Source: Cryptomeria japonica (Eukaryota; Streptophyta; Pinopsida; Cupressales; Cupressaceae). From it: a stretch of DNA of 64,000 bases. The notes under the pieces were generated by a model. It worked only from the letters and a program-made list of their open reading frames with translations. It did no database searches and was not told where the DNA came from. Position 1 is the first letter of the stretch; each line of letters opens with the position of its first letter. Positions 1-10,603 of this stretch are shown piece after piece. A program made the position numbers and the translations under genes. The DNA is taken from positions 315,106,541 to 315,170,540 of the forward strand of contig NC_081405.1 of assembly GCF_030272615.1 (NCBI RefSeq). Reading direction: 5' to 3'.

Positions 1-779
1 TTTGTTTGAATATTTGTACACTGTTTCTTTCATCTAAATTGAGAGAAATTTTTACTTTTCTTTATCAATTGTGGTGACTACCATATTTTTTTGCAAGCTT
101 CCACAGCTCATTGTAAGTAAAAAGATTGAATCTATATTTATGGTTGTTTGATCTTTACCATTGATTTTACAAATTCTATATTTTTGAAATTTATTCATCT
201 TAGATTTATCACTATGCAATCTTGTTTCCTCTATTCTTGCTATTGATTTATTGGCATTTGTTTATTTCATGCTTATTACTCAATGGACTGAAATAATCAA
301 CTCATTGTTATAGATAACCATTGGTATAAGAGAGTTCAAATTGAGGGGATTGTGAAAAGAACAATCTTAACTTTCATATGGTTTCTTACCAGAACTTCTA
401 TGAATTATTATTATTATTTATTTTTTTTTTTATTTTTTTTTTTTTGGGGGGGGGTTGTTGGGGGGCTCATTTTATAAAATTATAGTCTTCAAATCTGCCA
501 TGCTAAGCATGGTTTGGTCTTTTGAAACATTTCTTTACTTCCTCATTTATTACACAATCATACCCTTGTTCTTAAATTCTGATTGTTTTGGGTTTTATTC
601 TTCATTAATTCTATTTTTACCCCAAAAAATGAGCATTTTAACTGTAGATTGACATGTTGTATGTTTCTATGTTATGCAAAAAATGAGAATTTGAAGTGTA
701 GATTGACATGTTGTATGCTTCTATCTTATGCACAAAGTAAACATTAAGGATAACATTTTATAACTATTTTTTTAATGAC
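1..779. other. AT-rich spacer, no gene seen
   Basis: No reading frame here resembles a protein family. The only notable structure is a low-complexity tract at about 407-456, ATT repeats running into long T runs and then a run of about ten G. The tract at 690-720 nearly repeats the one at 640-665 (same words around 'gattgacatgttgtatg'), so there is a short local duplication. Confidence 0.6.
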
Positions 780-1045
780 AAATTTGTCACTTGAAATAAG
801 TCAATGGTACAAACATTAAGGCCAAGTCCATTGTCCACTAGGGTTCATCTTATAGAATTACAATTGATAAGAACAGAACTCATAAGATAATTATAAAGAT
901 TTTGAATTTCCTTCGAAGGTAACTCATCTTGTGAAAACACAATTTTAGCTTTAGGTTATTTCATAGAATCAATCAAAGAAGCCATATTATTAGGTGTCAC
1001 CACAAGTAAGCCATCTAAGTTCTTTAAAGTATTTTGTAACTCATC
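780..1045 (-). pseudogene. Protease-like segment of a gypsy-type retroelement, misplaced
   Basis: Reading on from the RNase H fragment in the same frame, past a TAA at 1046-1048, the minus strand encodes text typical of the retropepsin region of plant Ty3/gypsy polyproteins. It has a TPNNMASLIDSMK stretch (about 998-959), an IVFSQDELPSK stretch (about 943-911), and then TLVDNGLGLNVC, where DNG occupies the usual D-T/S-G active-site position. Stops interrupt it (956-958, and just before TLVDNG). In normal elements this region lies upstream of RT; here it follows RNase H on the same strand and frame. The homology fades below about 780. Family assignment is from motif memory and is moderately sure. 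Confidence 0.55.
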
Positions 1046-2053
1046 TTATTGCTCCTCTTCTTTACTATTTTTTGTACTTCCAGCAAGTTGTTCACATAAA
1101 CCCTTGCCTCTAACTAGCTTGATTACCTTGATAGAGATGTCATATTCCATTGCCTTAGTAATCCAACCTGCCCTTTTATCATTTATGTCTTTGCTGAGAA
1201 AAAACTCTTTCACTGTAGGATGAGCAACCATAAGATGAATCTTATTGTTAGAGAGCATGTGCCTAAATTTCTCGAGGCTTCTTATTACTGCTAATACATG
1301 CTTTTCTACAAATGAGTACCTAGTCTCATAATCATGTAAAATCTGACTCAAGAAAGCAATTGGTTGTTCTAAGCCTTCATCATTTTGCTGACACAACATT
1401 ATAGAAATAGTATCCTCACTCCCAAAATCATATAGAATAAAATCTTTCTTAAAATTAGGATTAACGAGGGTAGGAGTTGCTACACTTGCCTCTTTAATTT
1501 CTTCAAAATTGTTCTTACCTTCCTTAATCCACTAGAAAGGAATATTTTTCTTAAGCATGACTATAAGTGGCTACATCAATACTGCAATATTAGGAATAAA
1601 CCTTCTGATAAAGTTAATCCTACCTATGAAACTCTAGAGTCCCTTTTTATGTGATGTTAATGGAAATGCAAGTATGGTTGTGATCCTCTCAAGATCTGTT
1701 GAAATCCCATGCTTTGAAACAATATATCCCAGCAACTTGCCTTCATGAACAACAAATATGCTCTTCTTAGGATTTAGTGAAACTCCATATTCCCTGCGTC
1801 TCTCAAATACCTATCTGAGATGGTCAAGATGCCCATTAGCCTTTTTAGAAAAAATAGTTACATCATCTAGGTAAACCAAAATGAACTTGTTAATCAGGCC
1901 TTGAAATGCCATATCCATTGCACGCTGAAATGTTGCCCCTACATTGGTTAGTCCAAATGGCATTTTATTAGAAGCCATTGTATCACTGAGGATTGCACCT
2001 GTGATGCTAAGTGAAAAACCAAGCAATCCTATGAAATATCGAAATACCTTCAA
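1046..2053 (-). pseudogene. Ty3/gypsy RT and RNase H fragment
   Basis: This is the pol remnant of a Ty3/gypsy-type LTR retrotransposon, which would have copied element RNA into DNA. The homology begins at about 1962 with MPFGLTNVGATFQRAMD. It continues through the RT active site YLDDVTIFS (about 1873-1850), the KLLGYIVSKHGIS and FIGRINFIRRFIP thumb/connection region, and an RNase H domain (about 1450-1046) with AFLSQILHDYETRYS and the tail RGKGLCEQLAG. All parts are in one frame with only a few in-frame stops in 1400-1810. The fingers of RT, 5' of 1962, are not recognisable, so the fragment is truncated at its 5' side. There is no gag, no integrase and no paired LTR, so it is a dead fragment. 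Confidence 0.85.
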
Positions 2054-2643
2054 GCTTGTGGGTTGCTCAAAGTGAAGGTGAATCTCTAGAGATGAGGTTG
2101 GCTTCCTGTTTGGTGAATCTCTTGTAAATACTTTTGATATGGAAAGGGATAGAAAGCTTGCATGTAATGAAAACCTATTCTAATGAGGTGATGCACGAAA
2201 TATCCTATCTGAGATCTGCAACCTACTTAACTCACAAAACCTTCAACAAATAACCCTAATTACTTCACAGCTCAATTGAACATGTGAATACATAAATATT
2301 TCATAGAAAGGTCATGATTAGGAAGCCTGCTTGAATGAAAATAAACTATCTTCACAACTCCAAACCTATCAAAATCAGATTACATAATCTATAACCTGCA
2401 TTAACCATGTATCCTCCTGAAATAATATTGCTTGAAAGAGAGAACATCAAAGGAGAAGAATAAATAACAGAAAAATCATCAATATCTTTTATTCAACACT
2501 AGACAAGAAGTATCAAGAAGGAAATCTATTTCTATATTATTGAAAATTAAAGGAGTGTTGTTGTTACAAAACTCTAATACTGTTGAGCTACAATGTTGTT
2601 TTGTAAAAATGTGTATGCAAAAAAGAAAGAACCAGTGGGAAAA

Positions 2644-2646
<3 letters not shown>
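2054..2646. other. Unassigned spacer
   Basis: AT-rich sequence between the pol fragment and the microsatellite. I see no protein motif, LTR edge or tandem structure here. Confidence 0.5.

Positions 2647-2707
<61 letters not shown>
2647..2707. repeat. (GA)n microsatellite
   Basis: About thirty uninterrupted GA dinucleotides, flanked by 'aaaaag' on the left and 'aatatatag' on the right. Reading frames through it on either strand (poly Arg-Glu or Ser-Leu) are artefacts of the repeat. Confidence 0.98.
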
Positions 2708-2711
<4 letters not shown>

Positions 2712-3329
2712 ATAGATATCATGATGAATATGTCCTCCAAAAACCCTAAAAAAGAAAGATCTGCATGAGAAAAAGCCTTGGGAGAATTTTCCCAAATATG
2801 GCATAAAACGCATGCATAATACTGTAAAAAATAATATATAATGCCCCAAAACTAGGACTCCAGCTAATGTTGTATGAAAAGAAACCCTCACTGCTGAATA
2901 TAGAACTGTCAGTCTCGCCAGAAATAGCTCCACTAAAAAAAAGAAAAACCCACTGCCTAAAAATCTACATGAAACTTTGGAATCTCCTTTCGTGTTGAAA
3001 CTTCTGTTGAAACTGATTGTTGAAATGATCTCCCTATTTCATGAGCTTTTCAACGATATATAACACTTAATCCTTCATGCAGAAATCAACCATCAATCTT
3101 TCACGCAGAAAACAACTCCTCATTTGCAAACAACTAGTTCTCTCGATCTCTGATAATACCCCGATCACCAAAGGCAATTCCATCGGGTCATCGGCAAGAC
3201 AATCAAATAGCTATCCTGATCGTCTTATCTTCCTTGATCTCTTTCTGTGCTCTACCACGTGGCACCCCTTGATTGGCTCTGGAGTCCCTGCTCTGCCATT
3301 TTAGCACAGCCTCACTAACCGCCTGGGAT

Positions 3330-4990
3330 GAAGCTCTTCTTTGTTGCCAACTCCGGATGGATATTCATTGAGCAACTTTATGCCACAGTATAGCGACCAC
3401 TATCAGATCAAAGAGGAACCTACTCACTTTTTATCTCTCCAGTTACTTGATCATCTGCATTAACAACCAACACTTGACAAATTATCCTTCAACCGCTATG
3501 ACTGCTGATAGTTTGTCACTATATCCACAGGAAATTTCTCAGTCTTTAAACCTCTACTTTTTCTTCAAAACAGGCCCACTTTTGAGTCTGCAAACCCTTG
3601 GCATGTACTACAACCCGATTTGTCTGTGGATCCACCTGGGCTCCACTTAAAAGCCTCAAGACTTTAGACCGAACCAACCTCTTCCTAGGCTCTCCTTGTC
3701 ACCAAGCCACGGTGATAACTGGGCGAGCAAATTTTTCTTGTGCCTTAGCGACCACCGTTGGATCATCTTGAACTTGCTCGATCCTCCTTGGACCTGCTCA
3801 ACCTTTAACTCACCTGAGTTGCTCTCTTCTACTGCGTGTCACTTCTTGATTTGTCTGTGATCACCACCAAGGCGCCACCTGTCTGCCATTTCGACATTAC
3901 CTCAGCACGACCAGACCCACTATCGGACCTTAGCCTTTCTTTGTCGCTAAGTCTACAACTATAATTTTTGGATGAATTTTCATCATGGTATAGCGATAGC
4001 CACTAGATCTTCAAGAACTTGCACACCATTTATCTCTTCTAAGTTGCTCTCTTCATTTGTGTCATGTGTCAGCCTCCGGTTCGCTCATGGGTCCACCTTG
4101 TCTGCCATCTACACTACCATCTTGACTGCCATCTCAACTTGCCACTGGACCTGGACCTACCTTGTCGATAAGTCACAAGAATAACCCAACGTGCAACTTT
4201 TTCTTGCACCATAGCGACCACCATTAGATATTTTTGCCCACCCATCGACTCTGATCAACTTGCTTGATCTTTAACCTACCTGAGCACTCACCCTTTTCTA
4301 CATGTGCTTTGTCACCAAGTCACGAGAAATAACTGGCGAGCCTCTTTCCATCACTGTATAGAGACAACCGTTGTATCTTTCGCATCACCGTCTGATCTTC
4401 CTTGATCTACCTGACCTTTACCTTGGCTGATCTGCTTCCTTCTACCATGTGTCAGCCACTGGTTCGCTCATGAGATCCACCTATCTTGCCAGTTGGACTT
4501 GCCACTGGACTTGGGCCTGCCTTGGTTTCATCGATATTATTCTTTTGGCCTAACTTCCTCCCTCGAGGAACTGCTCACATGTCTCATCGATACCTTAGTT
4601 TCATCGATACCTTTTATTTTATCAGTGGGAACGGTCCTGATTTCTTGGATGTACTTTATGTTGATGGAACTGATGCTTTTGGTGAATCCTTTTAGACATC
4701 CATCGATGCCAAGGTCTGTTCAATAGGTCACTCTCTGGTTTATCTGTGCATCTAGCTAGCCACCATTTGGGCACCACCTGTCTCGCCAATTTGCCAGTCA
4801 CTAGGGTATTCATTCCGGGCACTTCACCTTTTCGACAAGTTCTTTGTCGCCAAGTCACGGGGAGTATCTAGCGGGCATCTTTCTATTGCGACATAGCAAC
4901 AACCATCAGATATTTCTTGATCACCGTTGATCTTTCTAACTTGCTTGCTAGTTAATTTGCCCTTCTACTGCAAAATTCAAATGCCTTGAG
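3330..4990 (+). repeat. Degenerate tandem array, about six units
   Basis: A recurring word resembling TTGTCGCCAAGTCACGG, then about 20-25 bases, then TAGCGACCACC and a GATC/AGATC word occurs with the 'tagcgac'-type anchor at 3391, 3746, 3991, 4212, 4359 and 4894. Spacings are 355, 245, 221, 147 and 535 bases. Between anchors other shared words recur: 'cttgatc', 'gagttgctctcttctac', 'gtgtcagcc', 'ggttcgctcatg' and 'ccacctgtctgcca'. The units are strongly diverged and partly deleted. No conserved reading frame runs through them. It could be an old satellite-like array or an internally repeated retroelement region; I cannot assign it to a family. Confidence 0.75.
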
Positions 4991-5039
4991 ATACGCGTGC
5001 ACGTGGGGGACCCACCAATGCTGAGCTGCTCCTTGTCAA

Positions 5040-5450
5040 ATTTATAGGTCTTTTGATTGCTCAAATGATGAGATTAGTTGTTTCCTCTTTCTGATAGTAA
5101 GAGTGTCTATGAGATTAGTCTGAAAAATGGTTGATGGGTTCCAGATATTTGAATTCAAGTATTGTAATTTTGAGGATATGTTTATTTGGTTCATGTAGTA
5201 TTTTAGTTCAATTTTGTGGTGGTATTTATGTTCCCCAAGTGATTTATGTTGGTTTGTGCCTGGTATCTTCATTTGTGTTATGTTTTCAATGTGCCCATTT
5301 GGATTATCCTATTTAGATCATACTTCTTTGTCCAAATATGGATTGTAGGTTGAGTTAGAATACTTTTATGTCTCATGGAGGTTTGTGTTTCTCCACATTA
5401 AGTAATTTGCAATGGAAGATGTTTGGGCCAACTGGTTGTTGATTTTTATT
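5040..5450. other. Spacer left of the non-autonomous LTR element
   Basis: AT-rich sequence without a recognisable gene. It is the left flank of the insertion at 5456, and it continues after 8281. Confidence 0.5.
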
Positions 5451-5455
5451 ATTTA
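5451..5455 (+). repeat. Target-site duplication ATTTA (left copy)
   Basis: ATTTA directly precedes the TGTTGG start of the 5' LTR and is repeated exactly at 8276-8280 after the 3' LTR, which fixes the element boundaries. Confidence 0.85.
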
Positions 5456-5822
5456 TGTTGGAGTATTCGGGTATTTACTTGATTAATTAAACATTATTTG
5501 TTTAATTATTTAAGTTCCCTTTATCTCTTTTACACTTAAGCTAACTTTAGGTGCATATAATTAATTATTTTAATTAATTATTATGTGCAAACCTAGGTTT
5601 TCCCTTTTTAGGGTTTCTTGACCTATTAAAGGTTGAGTTCTTTCTTTTCATGGAAAGAATCACATTACATATTTTTGTGAATATTGAGCTCTCTTTTTGA
5701 GCATATTCTCTATGTTTTGTATGTTCTTCAGATTTTGCTTCATTGCCTCTCCTTGTAACAGGTTATTCAGCTTGCAGAAGATCTTTAGGCTCCTGTAGTG
5801 TTGTATTTTCTCAATTCCTATA
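5456..5822 (+). repeat. 5' LTR of the non-autonomous element
   Basis: 367 bp. It begins TGTTGGAGTATTC and ends ATTCCTATA, abutting the primer-binding site with no spacer. It contains an AATTAATTATTTTAATTAATTA palindrome-rich stretch and otherwise matches the 3' LTR almost throughout. Confidence 0.9.
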
Positions 5823-5834
5823 TGGTATCAGAGC
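5823..5834 (+). other. Primer-binding site TGGTATCAGAGC
   Basis: Exact match to the widely used plant PBS complementary to the 3' end of initiator methionine tRNA. It lies at once after the LTR. This is established for copia-type and many non-autonomous plant elements. Confidence 0.92.
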
Positions 5835-6234
5835 TTGGATCTGCAGCTACCTGTTCTTGTTTTGAAATTTTTGGCTTTGGAAGTAGATCTGGGGTTTCAA
5901 GAATTTTTTTGTGTACCTAGGGTTTGAGCTTTTTTCTGAGCACTTTGGGCCTAAACGGACCTCACCATCGTGCTCAGAAGGCCCGAGAACCCTTATGGTC
6001 ATATAAAATTTGACCTATTTTGGTTCCTGAGCCTCTGGGTGAATTTTTTTCTCAGATCTAGGCTGTACGGCCCTGGCACGTAGATCGAGAAAAAAAATTA
6101 AAATTTTTTTTTTTGCCTTTTTACGACATGCAGGCCGAAATTTGTTTTTAAAAAAATCTTTCAAACAAAAAAAAAAGGGGGGGGGGTTTGTTTCTTTTTA
6201 AGAAAAAAAAAAAAAATTTGGAAGTTTTTTTTGG
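5835..6234 (+). other. Leader of the non-autonomous element
   Basis: Non-coding leader after the PBS, ending in strong homopolymer structure at about 6145-6235: long A runs, A10 followed by about ten G, then another A run of about fourteen. These could be slippage products or artefacts of assembly; the reading frame there is meaningless. Confidence 0.5.
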
Positions 6235-6740
6235 GGTTTGGGGGTACCGCAGGGTACCGGACTGATAGGCCTGTCAGACCTATCAATCCGGCCTCTGCGG
6301 CTCCTATCGGCGGCCCTTTCCGGCGTTCTTTTCCTGTCCCCAGCTTCCGCTCCTGTCGGCCGCTGCTTGGTCCCCAGCTTCTGCTCAGCTCCCCGCCGGC
6401 CGCTGCATGTTCCTCCGACCGCTGCTCCGCTCGCCGACTACCGCCCACAGCTCCTCTCCCCGGCCGTGCTCTGCCCTGGCCCTCCACCAGCTCCCTGCTT
6501 AGCTCCCCGTCGGCCGCTGCATGTTCCTCCGGTCACTGCTCCGCTCGTCGACCGACGCCCGCAGCTCCTCTCCCCGACCGAGCTCCGCCCAGCCCGGCCT
6601 CCTTTGCCGCTGGGAAATCTCCGCCCGGCCCGCCGGCCACAGCTCCGCCATCGGGCGGCCACCCGACCACCACTGGTGCGCCACCGGAGCTCCGCTCCCT
6701 GGCCACCGGACCACCCATTGGCCACCAGACCCCCTTTTTT
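6235..6740 (+). other. GC-rich island inside the element, with an internal duplication
   Basis: A sharply bounded GC- and CpG-rich segment in an otherwise AT-rich element. A unit beginning AGCTCCCCGCCGGCCGCTGC at 6387 is repeated at 6501 (period 114 bp); a related word at about 6345-6365 suggests a third, partial copy. Several frames on both strands stay open, encoding Pro/Ala/Ser-rich or Gly/Arg-rich text; this is expected from GC-rich DNA lacking stop codons, so I do not call a gene. It might be captured sequence; origin unknown. Confidence 0.7.
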
Positions 6741-7888
6741 GGCTTTTTCAAGGGGGGGTTTGGTTTTTTGGCCCTATCTTGGGCATACGGAGTAAGATTT
6801 TGGTGAACGAATAGGCATCAGAAAGCTAGTTCTGAGGCCGACCTCATGGTGTTGGTAATTTTTTCCAATTTTTCTGTTTGATTGTATTTTTTTACAGTCA
6901 AAGTGAGGTCTCTTTTTTGCACTCCAAGAGACATAGAATGAGCATCCAAGCTCCGTTTTTCAAAAACTTTATATTTTTTGAAAGCTTGTGTTGTGTACTT
7001 TCCAAAAAAATGGGTTTTATTTCCAACTTCTCCTCCATGCATATTTTATTCAGTTTTTTGCTTTTCAGCACTCTAGTGGATATCGTGGTTGTTTCAGGTC
7101 CTGGGATCTCTTTTCTGAGTAGGGTGTCTCTATTTTGATTCTCGTTTCTATTTCCAGTCTTCTTATCATTGTAGCTTGTAATTATGCAAACGCACTGAGA
7201 TAAAGTGCCATCATGCATTGTTTACTTGGAATCTTGCATATATTGTGTCTTGTTGTACATGCAGTGTTGATCAAGTGCCATGAGGGGGTTGATGTTTGCC
7301 CTTGTTTGCCATCTTCCTTTGTCAAGTGAGTGTTCCTTCCACGACATTCGCCTCATGATGATTTGTCTCAGCACCTTTGATGTTCTTGGTTCTTCGTCAT
7401 GCAGTTGTTTTTTGGCTGTCCTTTTCAATGTTCCTGTCCCTCTCCCACTTCCGCAGTATGGGGAGGTTTATCCTGTTGGTTCTACTGCTTCCATGGTTCG
7501 ATTGATCAGCTCTTCAGGCTTTGGTTTCTCATGCCATTTGTATCTTCGATTTCAGTTGTTTTGCCTTGTTTACCTCCTGATTCGAGTAGTGTCATTTGAG
7601 GGCACTCATGAAGATTACAGTCTTCTCTACCTGGTCATGTTCTAGTTCAGTGGATGTTCTTCAGATCAACAGTTATTCTTCGACAGAGTTTGCAGGGTCT
7701 TCATGCTTCAGTGATATTTTTTCTGTCTCTTTTTGGAGTAGAGTTTTTTTCCCACGTGGTTTTCTCTATTTCTCCAGTTCATAGAGATTTCATTGTATTT
7801 GGGTACCTGATCAGGCCTTGTTGCCGGGACCCATCTTTATTGCTTTCAGTAGTTGTTCTAGGTTTTAGCTTCTCCCTAAGTCTAGCTT
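6741..7888 (+). other. 3' interior of the non-autonomous element, no gene recognised
   Basis: T-rich sequence between the GC island and the polypurine tract. Short frames exist, but none has a recognisable domain or the base-composition profile of a gene. The Ser/Phe-rich text at 7280-7890 reflects T richness. Confidence 0.5.
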
Positions 7889-7897
7889 AAGGGGGGG
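7889..7897 (+). other. Polypurine tract
   Basis: AAGGGGGGG immediately before the 3' LTR start TGTTGG. This is the usual plus-strand priming site of an LTR retroelement. Confidence 0.85.
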
Positions 7898-8275
7898 TGT
7901 TGGAGTATTCAGGTATTTACTTGATTTACTTGATTAATTAAACATTATTTGTTTAATTATTTAAGTTCCCTTTATCTCTTGTACACTTAAGCTAACTTTA
8001 GGTGCATATAATTAATTATTTTAATTAATTATTATGTGCAGACCTAGGTTTTCCCTTTTTAGGGTTTCTTGACCTATTAAAGGTTGAGTTCTTTCTTTTC
8101 ATGGAAAGAATCACATTACATATTTTTGTGAATATTGAGCTCTCTCTTTTTGAGCATATTCTTTGTGTTTTGTATGTTCTTTAGATTTTGCTTCATTGCT
8201 TCTCCTTGTAACAGGTTATTCGGCTTGCAGAAGATCTTCAGGCTCCTGTGGTGTTGTATTTTCTCAACTCCTATA
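7898..8275 (+). repeat. 3' LTR of the non-autonomous element
   Basis: 378 bp, the partner of 5456-5822. The extra 11 bp is a 9-bp tandem duplication near the start (ACTTGATTT) and a CT insertion near GAGCTCTCTC. It ends CTCCTATA and is followed by the ATTTA target duplication. Confidence 0.9.
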
Positions 8276-8899
8276 ATTTATGTACATGTTATGCTTGGTT
8301 TTTACTTTGGAGGATTTCTTAGCATGTGTTGTGTGGATTTGTTTCCCCTCTATCTCCTGGAGTGGACCACATTGAATTTTTTTTGTTTGAGCCACCTATT
8401 TTTTATAATATTGTATGCTTTTCATGTGGCTAACCCTCAACTAGGTTTTCAAATATCTAACCTATATTTAAGGAGTGTGTATGTATGAGTCAATGGATGG
8501 AAGGTGTTCAAATTGATTTTTAAGTGAATGTGAATAATGTCCAAGAAGATTTGGTATTGCAGATGTGTGAAAGTTAGAGTATGAAGAGATTTGGTGATGA
8601 TACATTCAGTGTGACAGTTCTCTAAGACAATGGTTGATGTTAGATGATCTTGACATGATATTGGTCACTTGACATGGTGGTTTAAGGATAATTTCATGAT
8701 TAGAAGATTCTTTTCATTTCAATTCTCTTATTCTTTATGTTGCCAAAGACAATGAGTCTCTTGGCAACTCTATGCATGTTGCCCTAAACTAGGGAGCTTC
8801 AGTTGTTCAAGTCATTGTATATTGCCCAAAGGTTCTGTTTGTTAACCTTGCAAGTCCATATTGTTCCTTGGAAATGAGCCTAAAACATTGTGATCATTT
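8276..8899. other. Spacer, no gene seen
   Basis: Right flank of the insertion, starting with the second ATTTA. AT-rich, with no domain or repeat recognised. Confidence 0.5.
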
Positions 8900-9910
8900 T
8901 GTAGACACTTAAAAATAATTATTTTAATTATTTTTAATTCCTCACATAATTAATTAATTAATAATGTTAATTCAAATTCCTCTCAATATTAATTAAATAT
9001 AATTAATATTGTCACTATAGCATATGATTGATTTATTTAATAAATCAATCCCTTTCTTTATTCTTCTAAAAAAAATCAAATCCTCACAAATCTTCCTCTT
9101 AGCTAATTAATTTCAATTAATTAGTTAACCTACATGATTCCTACAAATCAACTTCTTAATTCATTCTTCTAGAAACTCCCTAAACTCACTTAACATTATT
9201 CTTCTAATTTTTTATTCCCTCCACTCATTCTCTCTCCTAGTCAAATTCTCCTACAAATATTAATCCCACCTAACATTTCCTCTAATCCCCTTCCTAATGA
9301 GTCGTTAATGGTTAATCATCATGATTAGCCACAAAGTCAACTCTTTGTCCTTTTCATCCAGCCACTAGCTTTAAATGCTCTTTTCCTAGGTGAATTTAAG
9401 ATTTTCAAAATCACACATTCCTCTAGGCATCCCCTCTCCCAAGGAATTTTTAATTCCTTTTTATTCCTCCAATCCCCATGATATCCTTTTTTGGAGAATT
9501 TTTAATTCCTCCAATGCATCTTGTGGGGTGTGGCGATACGAAATGCCTTTAAGGCATATTTCTTGGTCTCCACACCCTCTCTTGGAGCTTGTGTGAACTC
9601 ACAAGTAAATCTTAGCCCTTCATCTTGAGTCCATCCTAGCCATCCATTTTTCTTTCCTCTTCCTATAAATAGGGCTCCATCCCTTCATTCAAAACATCTT
9701 GAAATCCAGTAAGTTTATGCTGCCCTTTTGAGCCCAGGAAATCATCTTGGCAACTTGATCATCTCATCCTTATCATTTTTCAAATCCATTCCATTTGTGC
9801 ACAACATTGGAGAGCCATCCACATCTAGCAATCAAAGGAGCACATCAAGTGGAGCATTATCAAGGGGCGCCTTCACTTCATCAAGCTCAATCCGAAGGAT
9901 AAGGTAAAAT
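8900..9910 (+). repeat. Probable solo or partial LTR
   Basis: It starts TGTAGACACTTAAAAATAAT, a typical LTR-like opening. An AT-rich part full of TTAATTAA words follows, then a CT-rich stretch, a clear TATA box (CCTATAAATAGGGCTCC at 9662-9678), and about 230 bp of less AT-rich sequence ending near AAGGATAAGG. This U3-TATA-R-U5 order fits a plant LTR. I found no partner LTR, no PBS after it and no certain right edge, so a solo LTR is an inference. A fragment of a host promoter is the alternative. Confidence 0.4.
9664..9671 (+). promoter_or_regulatory. TATA box
   Basis: TATAAATA followed by GGGCTCC, within the probable LTR. This is a classic plant TATA context; the start site would lie about 30 bases downstream. 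No gene follows it in the window. Confidence 0.5.
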
Positions 9911-10371
9911 AGCAAGGTGAAATGGTCTTTTAATGATATTTTAGCATTCTGCATGTTTATTTCGTTATGTTTTGATCATTTGACCTTCAAATCTATTTTC
10001 CCCTCTTCACATTTTTATTTATATTGTGATTTTTATTCTCACCATGGTTTTCCGTGTTGGTTTTTTCATGTATATCTAGTGTCAATGTGTTGATAGTTGA
10101 TGTTTTTAATATTGGTGTAAAATAGTTAAATGTTTCTTAAAGTTTGATAGAACAGTGTTTAAAAGGTCTGAATTGATTCAACCCTCATCTAATTTTGTTG
10201 TGGGTTCAAAAGGTGTGTCGACAAATAAAAGAGAAGACGGAACACTTAGATGAACTAATGTTTTTTCCAAGAGAAAGATTTGTGTTTAATTGTAGATTAA
10301 AAAGAATTTTAAAAAGTTGTAGAAAATGCATGATAGAAGAAGTATAGAGGAATGTAAGACTGGTTGGATAT
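9911..10371. other. Spacer, no gene seen
   Basis: AT-rich sequence up to the inferred left edge of copia-1. Nothing recognised. Confidence 0.5.
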
Positions 10372-10603
10372 TGTTGCTTCTAGGACATGGTGTTGTCATT
10401 GATATCAACGTATTCCTATGTTGAAGAGAAATGTTTTTGTGATTCGGTGATTGCAATGAGTTGATTTGGTTGGTTTATTTATTTAGGATGCTAAATCAAT
10501 GAGAGATACTTCATTATTTATTGATTCTATGATGCTATGTGATGATTTGATCGAGTTGAGGATTTCAGTATGGAGACTGGTTTTTGGTGTTCAGTGTTGT
10601 AGT
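10372..10603 (+). repeat. 5' LTR of copia-1, left part (interrupted)
   Basis: Begins TGTTGCTTCTAGGACATGG and contains GTTGTCATTGATATCAACG, like the openings of the copia-2 and copia-3 LTRs ('gtgttgcattgatg...gatgtcaacac'). It ends in GTAGT, the target duplicated by the nested element, and continues at 18434. Confidence 0.55.
10599..10603 (+). repeat. Target-site duplication GTAGT (left copy)
   Basis: GTAGT at 10599-10603 is repeated exactly at 18429-18433, flanking the nested element. This proves that the element integrated as one unit. Confidence 0.92.

Larger units (their letters stand above)
5456..8275 (+). mobile_element. Complete non-autonomous LTR retrotransposon (LARD/TRIM-like)
   Basis: Two direct LTRs (5456-5822 and 7898-8275) flank a 2.07-kb interior. 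The 5-bp target duplication ATTTA is at 5451-5455 and 8276-8280. A primer-binding site starts at 5823 and a G7 polypurine end lies at 7889-7897. The LTRs differ by about eleven substitutions, a 9-bp duplication (ACTTGATTT) and a CT, so roughly 97% identity by eye. With the 5-bp duplication as guide, the LTR termini are TG...TA, one of the rare non-canonical pairs. The interior has no gag, protease, RT or integrase motif, so transposition would depend on proteins from another element. It was inserted into an AT-rich spacer. Confidence 0.9.

Noticed and set aside
455-652. 65-codon frame after the poly-G tract
   Set aside because: Starts in a homopolymer, has hydrophobic text typical of T-rich DNA, and no family match.
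2540-2933. Frames through the GA repeat on both strands
   Set aside because: Poly Arg-Glu and poly Ser-Leu text comes only from the dinucleotide repeat.
6231-6814. Long Pro/Ala-rich and Gly/Arg-rich frames in the GC island
   Set aside because: Several frames on both strands are open at once, as expected from GC-rich DNA; no domain and no start context.
7280-7890. Ser/Phe/Cys-rich frames in the 3' interior of the LTR element
   Set aside because: Composition effect of T-rich DNA; no domain.
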